Made by a program: the position numbers and the translations under genes | In this document: in pieces, positions 7,063 through 11,985 of the stretch | Position numbering within the stretch: position 1 is the stretch's first letter | Layout of the letters: each line of letters begins with the position of its first letter | The notes under the pieces: generated by a model | The model's input: the letters and a program-made list of their open reading frames with translations, nothing else | The model's database searches: none | What the model was told of the DNA's origin: nothing | Assembly (NCBI GenBank): GCA_028718265.1 | Contig: JAQUMG010000036.1 | Location: 1-11,985 of the forward strand | DNA length: 11,985 nucleotides | Direction: 5' to 3' | DNA from: Candidatus Omnitrophota bacterium | Lineage (GTDB): Bacteria > Omnitrophota > Koll11 > JAHIPI01

Positions 7063-8321
7063 AAAACAAAGAATTACTCGAGAATCAGGTAGAAATCCAC
7101 CCTGTAGCAGAAAGGATGGTCATTAAGCAGCTTCACGAAGAAATTGAACAGCGTAAGAAAACAGAACGATTAGCTCAAGATGCCCGCAACTATGCCGAGA
7201 ATATCATAGATACTGTGCGTGAACCTTTACTCGTTCTGGATGCAGATTTAAGAGTAATTTCAGCTAATCGTTCTTTTTATCAAGTCTTTAAGGTAAAACC
7301 TGAGGATACCGAGAAGCAATATATCTATGATTTAGGGAATCGTCAATGGGATATTCCGAAACTGCGAGAGTTGCTGGAGAAAATCCTTCCCAAGGTTACA
7401 ATTTTTGATAACTTTGAGGTTGAACATAATTTTCTTGATATCGGCAAGCGAATAATGCTTCTGAATGCGCGTAAAATTTATCGGGAAACTAACCACACGC
7501 ATTCTATTCTTCTGGCTATCGAGGATATTACCGCGCGCAGGGAGATAGAAAAAGGCCTGGAAAAAGCCCATAAAGAGTTACAGGAATTGGCCGCTGAGTT
7601 AAAACGTGCCACCCGGGCAAAATCCGAGTTTCTGGCCAACATGTCGCATGAGCTTAGGACTCCGCTTAATTCCATCAACGGTTTCTCTGAAGTATTATAC
7701 GACGAGACTTTCGGGCTGCTTAATGAGAAGCAGAAAAAATACGTTAATAATATTTTAACCAGCGGAAAACATCTTCTCTTACTGATAAATCAGATACTTG
7801 ATATGGCAAAAGTTGAATCCGGGAAGATGAATTTAGCATTATCCAATTTACCCATAAAGGGCCTATTAAATGAGATTTCACTGTTGGTAGCGGATACGGT
7901 CAGTAAAAAGAAAATTGAAATATTGCTTGAAATAGCCGAAGATCTGCCGGATATTGAGGCAGATGAGCTCAAGGTAAGAGAGATAATTTACAACCTGCTT
8001 TCAAACGCTGTTAAGTTTACTCCTGAGGGTGGTAAAATCGGCATGCGGGCCTCTGAAAAGAAAACCGATTCCGAAATAGAAATAGTGGTTTGGGATACGG
8101 GAATCGGTATCGCATCTGAAAACACGGAGAAAATATTTGAAGGATTTTTCCGTGTCGATACCCCATATTCCCGGGTAACTGAGGGGACCGGGCTGGGTTT
8201 GCCGCTCTCTAAAAAGCTGGTTGAGCTGCATGGCGGGAAGTTTTCCGTAGAATCAGAGGGGTTAAATAAAGGCACCCAAGTCAGGTTTACTTTGCCGATT
8301 ATATCCGGAAAGGTGGTGTGA
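7059..8321 (+). CDS. soluble PAS-domain sensor histidine kinase
   Basis: This is a 420-residue kinase without membrane helices. An N-terminal coiled-coil-like stretch (about 20-48) precedes a PAS domain (about 44-160, including IIDTVREPLLVLDADLRVIS). A second helical linker (162-188) leads to the HisKA domain with FLANMSHELRTPLNSINGF (191-209; phosphoacceptor His197). The HATPase domain shows its N box NLLSNAVKFTP (312-322), G1 box WDTGIGI (345-351) and G2 box GTGLGL (376-381), so it should be catalytically complete. It starts with GTG, preceded by a strong AAGGAGGAG (7045-7053), and overlaps the upstream stop (GTGA). It is the only complete kinase in the operon, so it is the likely phosphate donor for the two receiver domains that follow. 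The PAS ligand is unknown, and a cytosolic signal is implied. Confidence 0.92.
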   Translation: MKNKELLENQVEIHPVAERMVIKQLHEEIEQRKKTERLAQDARNYAENIIDTVREPLLVLDADLRVISANRSFYQVFKVKPEDTEKQYIYDLGNRQWDIPKLRELLEKILPKVTIFDNFEVEHNFLDIGKRIMLLNARKIYRETNHTHSILLAIEDITARREIEKGLEKAHKELQELAAELKRATRAKSEFLANMSHELRTPLNSINGFSEVLYDETFGLLNEKQKKYVNNILTSGKHLLLLINQILDMAKVESGKMNLALSNLPIKGLLNEISLLVADTVSKKKIEILLEIAEDLPDIEADELKVREIIYNLLSNAVKFTPEGGKIGMRASEKKTDSEIEIVVWDTGIGIASENTEKIFEGFFRVDTPYSRVTEGTGLGLPLSKKLVELHGGKFSVESEGLNKGTQVRFTLPIISGKVV

Positions 8322-8322
8322 G

Positions 8323-8718
8323 ATGAAGAAAAGAGCCTTGGTTGTCGATGATAATGACAACAATCTGATGCTGGAAAAAGACCTCTTGGAGGTCGCTGAC
8401 TTCGAAGTATTTCTAGCTAAAAATGCTACCGATGGAATTGCCAGTGCCAGGAAAGAAAAACCGGATATTATAATTATGGATATGCGGCTTCCTGATATGC
8501 GCGGTTCTGAAGCCGCCGAGATATTGCGTCAAGACAAAGAGACAAGTGATATCCCGATAGTTTTTGTGACTGCTTCCGTAATGGCAGAAGGCAGAGAAGA
8601 GATAAACGCTATAACTAACAGCAGATTCATAGGCAAGCCGATTAATACGCGCACCTTTGCGAAAGAAGTCAGTCAGTTTATTTCTAATATGCTGGAAAGC
8701 CAAATTCAAAAGAGGTAG
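8323..8718 (+). CDS. single-domain response regulator (CheY/DivK-like)
   Basis: This 131-residue protein is a stand-alone receiver domain. Conserved residues are present: acidic pair Asp9/Asp10, phosphoacceptor Asp53 in IIMDMRLPDM, Thr83 in FVTAS and Lys105 in GKP. No DNA-binding or enzymatic output follows; the last dozen residues are a helical tail. It starts one base after the kinase stop, with AAGGTGG just upstream, so the pair is translationally linked and the kinase is the probable partner. It would act by protein-protein contact or as a phosphorelay intermediate. DivK-type is a similarity judgement, not a claim of orthology. Confidence 0.93.
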   Translation: MKKRALVVDDNDNNLMLEKDLLEVADFEVFLAKNATDGIASARKEKPDIIIMDMRLPDMRGSEAAEILRQDKETSDIPIVFVTASVMAEGREEINAITNSRFIGKPINTRTFAKEVSQFISNMLESQIQKR

Positions 8719-8721
8719 AGC

Positions 8722-9699
8722 ATGAAAGACAAGTCAGTAATTTTAGTTGTTGATGACCAGCTCCAGAACATTGAACTTCTCGAAGCATATCTTGTTCCGC
8801 AGGGTTATGAGGTTATCAAGGCGGCAAGCGGCAAGGAAGCGTTGGAAAAAATTGTCCATAATCAAATCGATCTGATTCTGCTGGACATAATGATGCCCAA
8901 GATGTCCGGCTTAGAACTGCTGGAAAAATTACGTGCCGATGAAAAGACTGAGGCGATCCCGGTGGTGATGGTAACCGCACTTAAGGAGACCGAAGACAAG
9001 ATAAAAGCCCTTGAGGCAGGATGTGATGATTTTATTTCCAAGCCCGTTGATAAGATTGAACTATTAGCAAGAGTTAAGTCTATACTCAAGATAAGTTATT
9101 ATCTCCGGCAGTTAGATGAAAAGGAAAAATTTAAGGCAGTGGTTGATAAAATAAGCGATGGCATTGCTATCTGTAGCCCGGATTATCTAATTAAAGATAG
9201 CAATACGGCGATTTTAAAGTACTTAAATATTACCGATCCGGCGAATGTAAATTTGGTCGAAACGCTATTCAGGAATTATTCTGTTTCTATAAATAAAGAA
9301 GCTCTTATGGATTTAACGATTGCGCATAAAACATTTGATATTGTACGCCAAGAATCAGAAACGATAGAGGCATTATATTTAGAGGCAAATTCGGATCTGA
9401 TAAAAAATTCCGCCGGAGAACTATTAAGCATTGTTTTTATTTTTCGTGATGTTACCGCCGCGCGCATGGAGGAATTTCTGAAACAGGATACTTTAACTCT
9501 TATTTCGCATAAACTGCGTACACCGTTGGGAGTGATCAGCGGAAAAATATCGTTACTTCAGGATGGATCATATGGCCATCTTAATGAGGAGCAAAAAAAG
9601 GCAATTGACACCGTCTCCAAGCAATCTTCTCTGCTTATATCAACGGTGGAGGAACTGCTTGGGTTTACCATAGTATGTAGCCACCCCTCTTTTGCTTAA
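8722..9699 (+). CDS. receiver-PAS-HisKA protein lacking the ATPase domain (probably 3'-truncated hybrid kinase)
   Basis: The protein has 325 residues. A receiver domain (1-125) carries Asp11/Asp12, phosphoacceptor Asp55 in LLDIMMPKMSG, Thr85 and Lys107. A PAS domain follows (about 136-248), then a HisKA dimerisation helix with LISHKLRTPLGVISGK (260-275; His263). The Glu that normally follows the histidine is Lys264. The HisKA second helix ends at EELLGFT (310-316); only nine unrelated residues follow before TAA. The HATPase domain of about 110-150 residues expected next is absent, and no frame beyond restores it, because the convergent ABC-F gene begins at once. It is either the product of a deletion or recombination, or a scaffold phosphorylated in trans by the upstream kinase. 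AGAGGT precedes the ATG; the gap to the previous gene is three bases. Confidence 0.88.
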   Translation: MKDKSVILVVDDQLQNIELLEAYLVPQGYEVIKAASGKEALEKIVHNQIDLILLDIMMPKMSGLELLEKLRADEKTEAIPVVMVTALKETEDKIKALEAGCDDFISKPVDKIELLARVKSILKISYYLRQLDEKEKFKAVVDKISDGIAICSPDYLIKDSNTAILKYLNITDPANVNLVETLFRNYSVSINKEALMDLTIAHKTFDIVRQESETIEALYLEANSDLIKNSAGELLSIVFIFRDVTAARMEEFLKQDTLTLISHKLRTPLGVISGKISLLQDGSYGHLNEEQKKAIDTVSKQSSLLISTVEELLGFTIVCSHPSFA

Positions 9700-11312
9700 G
9701 AATATAACTGGTGAAGCTGGTTTTTGATGTTCTCGTCGGACAGGTATTCATCAAGCGTTGTGTTGGGCCGGTCTATGAAGCCCTTAGGGGTGATCTCGAC
9801 AATGCGGTTAGCCATGGTCTGGATCAACTGATGGTCTCGCGAAGAAAAGAGGATGGTCCCGCCGAATTCCTCCATACCCTTATTCAGGGATGTGATCGAC
9901 TCCAGATCCAGGTGGTTAGTCGGGTCGTCCATGATCAATACGTTAGCCCGTGCGAGCATCATGCGCGCCAGCATGCATCTGACCCGCTCGCCGCCGGACA
10001 GCACAGTGACAGACTTTAAAGATTCCTCGCCGGAAAAAAGCATGCGTCCCAGAAATCCGCGCACAAACCTGTCATCGGTATTATCCGAATAACGGCAAAG
10101 CCATTCGATAAGGTTACAGTCGTCATCGAAAAATTTGGAACTGTCTTTGGGATAATAAGCCTGACTCGTTGAAACGCCCCACTTAAAAGTGCCGCTGTCA
10201 GGCTGCATTTCTCCTGTCAGGATCCTGAATAAAGTCGTCTTGGCAAGGTCATTGTGCCCGACAAAAGCGATCTTATCGCCCTTTGAGGCTGTCATGGTAA
10301 AATTATTGAACATTACCTGCCCGTCCAGTGTTTTAGATAAATGGCCGATGTGTAAAATATTACTTCCGGCTTCGCGCTCCTGCTCAAATTTGATATACGG
10401 GTACTTTCTTGAAGAAGGCTTGATGTCTTCAACAGTGAGTTTTTCCAGCATCTTCTTGCGGCAGGTCGCCTGTTTGGCTTTGGAGGCATTGGCGCTGAAA
10501 CGGTCGATAAAACTCTGCAGCTCTTTTCGTTTTTCCTCTATTTTTTTATTTGATTCAAGGCGCTGCCTCGCGGCTAACTGGCTGGCTTCCAGCCAGAAAG
10601 TGTAATTACCCTTATATATCTGGATCTTGCCGTAATCTATATCCGCGATGTGCGTGCATACCCTGTCCAGAAAATGACGGTCATGGGAGACTATGATAGC
10701 GGTATTTTCAAAGTTTGATAAAAATTCCTCGAGCCACATACAATTCTCAATATCCAGGTGATTTGTAGGTTCATCGAGTAATAATATATCCGGATTGCCG
10801 AACAATGCCTGCGCCAGGAGGACCCGTACCTTTTGTCCGCCCTCAAGCCCTTTCATTTGGGTCGCGTGCAGTTCTTCCGGAACACCGAGGTTGCTTAATA
10901 ATTTAGCTGCGTCGGATTCGGCGTTCCACCCATCCAGCTCGGTAAACTCTGCTTCAAGCTCGGATATGCGTAATCCGTCTTTATCAGTAAAGTCCTTTTT
11001 AGCGTACAAAACATCTTTCTCCGTCATGATGTCATAAAGTATTTTATGGCCCATGATAACGGTGGTCAAAGCGGTATATTCATCAAAAGCGAATTGGTCC
11101 TGCTTCAGGACTGCTACCCGCTCGCCCGGGGTCACCATGACTTCCCCTGAGGTGGAATCTATTTCGCCGGAAAGGATCTTTAAAAACGTGGATTTACCCG
11201 AACCGTTAGCGCCGATCAATCCGTAGCAGTTTCCGGCGGAAAAAGTTATATTTACGCGTGAAAATAATTTGCGGTCGCCGTAACGCAGCGATACGTCTTT
11301 GGTTGAGATCAT
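9696..11312 (-). CDS. ABC-F family ATPase, YbiT/YkpA type
   Basis: This 538-residue protein has two nucleotide-binding domains and no membrane segment, as in ABC-F translation factors that bind the ribosomal E site. Domain 1 is canonical: Walker A GANGSGKST (34-42), signature LEGGQ (156-160), Walker B ILLLDEP (176-182) and switch His210. A charged helical linker spans about 240-310. Domain 2 (about 318-510) has an altered Walker A, GHNDLAKTT (352-360, Ala before Lys), signature LSGGE (438-442), Asp for the catalytic Glu in IMDDP (460-464) and Arg at the switch position in SSRDHQ (490-495). Similar degeneracy in domain 2 is, as I recall, usual in the YbiT/YkpA subgroup. Phrases such as GNCYGLIGAN, AVLKQDQFAFDEYT and WGVSTSQAYYPKD also mark that subgroup. 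The C-terminus looks complete. Its stop interleaves with the convergent gene's stop in CTTAAG. A role in rescuing or tuning translation is likely; the exact role is unknown. Confidence 0.93.
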   Translation of the reverse strand: MISTKDVSLRYGDRKLFSRVNITFSAGNCYGLIGANGSGKSTFLKILSGEIDSTSGEVMVTPGERVAVLKQDQFAFDEYTALTTVIMGHKILYDIMTEKDVLYAKKDFTDKDGLRISELEAEFTELDGWNAESDAAKLLSNLGVPEELHATQMKGLEGGQKVRVLLAQALFGNPDILLLDEPTNHLDIENCMWLEEFLSNFENTAIIVSHDRHFLDRVCTHIADIDYGKIQIYKGNYTFWLEASQLAARQRLESNKKIEEKRKELQSFIDRFSANASKAKQATCRKKMLEKLTVEDIKPSSRKYPYIKFEQEREAGSNILHIGHLSKTLDGQVMFNNFTMTASKGDKIAFVGHNDLAKTTLFRILTGEMQPDSGTFKWGVSTSQAYYPKDSSKFFDDDCNLIEWLCRYSDNTDDRFVRGFLGRMLFSGEESLKSVTVLSGGERVRCMLARMMLARANVLIMDDPTNHLDLESITSLNKGMEEFGGTILFSSRDHQLIQTMANRIVEITPKGFIDRPNTTLDEYLSDENIKNQLHQLYS

Positions 11313-11345
11313 GACTTACTATACCCGGCCTTTCACAGAGGATAA

Positions 11346-11354
11346 ATTATACCA
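11346..11354 (-). promoter_or_regulatory. extended -10 promoter for the ABC-F gene
   Basis: On the minus strand the sequence reads TGGTATAAT (11354 down to 11346), a perfect sigma70-type -10 with the extended TGn element. No strong -35 lies 16-18 bases upstream, which is normal for extended -10 promoters. Transcription would start near 11338-11340, giving a leader of about 26 bases before the ATG at 11312. No strong Shine-Dalgarno is seen in that leader. Confidence 0.6.
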
Positions 11355-11421
11355 CTTAAGCCTCAGAATTATAAGGAAATAAAAATCCGGGAAGTAATAG
11401 GGGCATCTCTTGTAAATTGCC

Positions 11422-11450
11422 TTGATTTTGACCGGGAAAGGTGATAGCAT
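11422..11450 (+). promoter_or_regulatory. candidate sigma70-type promoter for the leader RNA / hyfB-like gene
   Basis: TTGATT (11422-11427) and TAGCAT (11445-11450) are separated by 17 bases, an acceptable -35/-10 pair. A second -35-like TTGACC (11428-11433) lies within the spacer but has no good -10 at the right distance. The start would be near 11457. An intrinsic terminator about 100 bases downstream, with no plus-strand gene in between, supports some promoter here. Confidence 0.4.
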
Positions 11451-11455
11451 ATCAC
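11441..11455. promoter_or_regulatory. operator-like 15-base palindrome over the -10 region
   Basis: GTGATA-GCA-TATCAC is a perfect inverted repeat overlapping the proposed -10. It resembles, without matching, CRP/FNR-type or Rex-type sites: GTGA and TCAC half-sites are present, but 7 bases apart rather than the usual 6. A redox or catabolite regulator acting on a hydrogenase-type locus would make sense but is inference. As RNA it could also form a small hairpin. Confidence 0.4.
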
Positions 11456-11456
11456 A

Positions 11457-11556
11457 ATATCGTAATAGTCCCGAGTTTTAAGGTGGGTCTGGACTCAGAA
11501 TAAAGAGAAACCTTTGTCAGCTGATTTCATAGGCTAACAAAGGTTTCTGTTTTTTT
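11457..11556 (+). ncRNA. putative short RNA or attenuated leader upstream of the hyfB-like gene
   Basis: A transcript of about 100 bases is implied by the promoter candidate and the strong plus-strand terminator, with no convincing open reading frame between them. Possible internal pairings are AGTCC (11467-11471) with GGACT (11491-11495), or alternatively GAGT (11473-11476) with ACTC (11493-11496); these exclude one another. AAGGT (11480-11484) could also pair with ACCTT (11510-11514) in the terminator's left arm, an antiterminator-like option. I match it to no known RNA family. It may be a stand-alone small RNA or a regulatory leader. Confidence 0.35.
11506..11556 (+). terminator. intrinsic terminator before the hyfB-like gene
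   Basis: AGAAACCTTTGT (11506-11517) pairs with ACAAAGGTTTCT (11537-11548), a perfect 12-base stem, with a further short AGC/GCT pairing inside the loop. A run of seven T (11550-11556) follows. On the minus strand the trailing sequence is much poorer in T, so the signal is directed rightwards, yet no plus-strand gene lies immediately upstream. This makes it a leader attenuator or a small-RNA end. Confidence 0.75.
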
Positions 11557-11575
11557 ACAGTGAGCATCGATTCAA

Positions 11576-11985
11576 ATGATCAATCTTCTGCCAAAACAAC
11601 TTTTTTTATTTGATCCGCTTGCGATATTTTTTCTCGTGGTCATAGCCCTCGTGTCGCTTCCTTCGGCGGTATTTTCGATAGGATATTTGCATGAATATTT
11701 GCCAAAAAGAAAGATACTTGCCTGGGTACTTCTGATTACCTTCGTCCTGTCGATGTGTTTAACGGTAATATCCGGCAATCTTTTCTCATTTCTTATATTT
11801 TGGGAATTAATGTCCCTTTCCTCTTATTTTCTTGTTGTTTTTGACCATAAACATGAAAAATCTGTGCGTGCCGGGACGATATATCTTATTATGACGCACG
11901 TCGGTACCGCATCCCTTATGGCCGCATTTTTCGTCCTGTATAATCACGCAGGTTCTTTTGACTATACTGCCGTAAAAGAAACCGC
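11576..11985 (+). CDS. hydrogenase-4 component B / formate hydrogenlyase subunit 3-like proton-pumping subunit (3' end outside window)
   Basis: The frame runs off the window after 136 complete codons. It encodes hydrophobic helices (about 11-33, 45-68, 66-90 and 100-122) of the NuoL/HyfB/HycC antiporter-like family. Telling stretches are LFDPLAIFFLVVIALVSLP (11-29), SIGYLHEYLP, FLIFWELMSLSSYFLVVFDH (69-88) and YLIMTHVGTASLMAAFFVLY (98-117). The ELMSLSSYFLV block with the later M-T-H-x-G-T is typical of the HyfB/HycC branch rather than NuoL. The product would be a membrane subunit of a hydrogenase-4, formate hydrogenlyase or related complex coupling electron transfer to ion pumping. Only four codons separate ATG 11576 from an in-frame TGA (11561-11563). 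No good Shine-Dalgarno is seen. Compared with E. coli HyfB, about 60 N-terminal residues (the first helices) are missing. Family confident; subtype and partners lie outside. Confidence 0.85.
   Translation, partial: MINLLPKQLFLFDPLAIFFLVVIALVSLPSAVFSIGYLHEYLPKRKILAWVLLITFVLSMCLTVISGNLFSFLIFWELMSLSSYFLVVFDHKHEKSVRAGTIYLIMTHVGTASLMAAFFVLYNHAGSFDYTAVKET

Noticed and set aside
9660..9720. Bidirectional terminator between the convergent genes
   Set aside because: No stem-loop with a T-run is visible on either strand; only the short CTTAAG palindrome sits at the stops.
9711..11037. Several plus-strand open frames (9711-10019, 9853-10092, 10189-10605, 10795-11037)
   Set aside because: They lie wholly antisense to the strongly supported ABC-F gene, show no recognisable family and have no ribosome-binding sites.
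11441..11455. Direct call of a CRP, FNR or Rex binding site
   Set aside because: Half-sites are similar but the central spacing is off by one, so only an unspecified operator-like palindrome is reported.
11572..11778. Minus-strand frame of 68 codons at the right end
   Set aside because: It is antisense to the hydrogenase-subunit gene, whose protein matches its family across the same bases.
1..11985. CRISPR arrays, tRNA/rRNA genes, insertion sequences or integrase genes
   Set aside because: No regularly spaced repeats, tRNA-like folds, rRNA segments or transposase/integrase motifs were seen on either strand.

Overview
The window looks like a piece of a bacterial chromosome of moderate, AT-leaning base composition with very tight gene packing: successive genes overlap by 1 to 4 bases or lie 1 to 3 bases apart. 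There are no rRNA or tRNA genes, CRISPR arrays, transposases or phage genes. The mix points to an uncultured anaerobic Gram-negative lineage: multidomain lipid and glycan enzymes, soluble PAS histidine kinases, a YbiT/YkpA-type ABC-F protein and a hydrogenase-4-type membrane subunit. Omnitrophota-like bacteria are my best guess, from gene style only, with low confidence.

Layout. Bases 1-540 hold the C-terminal half of a patatin-like phospholipase. A hairpin-rich gap leads to a 64-residue DUF3185 membrane protein (604-798). From 849 to 9699 run six plus-strand genes that read as one operon: (1) a GtrA flippase-like domain fused to a large six-hairpin-glycosidase-like domain; (2) the C-terminal lobe only of an acyl-activating enzyme, fused to an acyl carrier protein domain and a PlsC acyltransferase; (3) a GT4 glycosyltransferase, resembling diacylglycerol glucosyltransferases, fused to an alpha/beta hydrolase; (4) a PAS histidine kinase; (5) a stand-alone receiver protein; (6) a receiver-PAS-HisKA protein that ends before any ATPase domain. 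Its stop interleaves with the stop of a convergent minus-strand ABC-F gene (9696-11312). The ABC-F gene has a good extended -10 promoter. The divergent intergenic region of 263 bases carries a plus-strand promoter candidate, a perfect 15-base operator-like palindrome and a clear intrinsic terminator. Together these suggest a short RNA or attenuated leader before a HyfB/HycC-like gene that runs off the window at 11576.

How it may work together (inference). The operon pairs lipid acylation (PlsC with its own ACP domain), lipid glycosylation (GT4), lipid-linked sugar translocation (GtrA) and two hydrolytic domains with a soluble phosphorelay that has no DNA-binding output. The upstream patatin adds lipid deacylation. 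This would fit a regulated envelope-glycolipid synthesis or remodelling module in which catalytic domains are fused in unusual pairs. The hydrogenase region beyond 11400 looks like a separate energy-metabolism locus.
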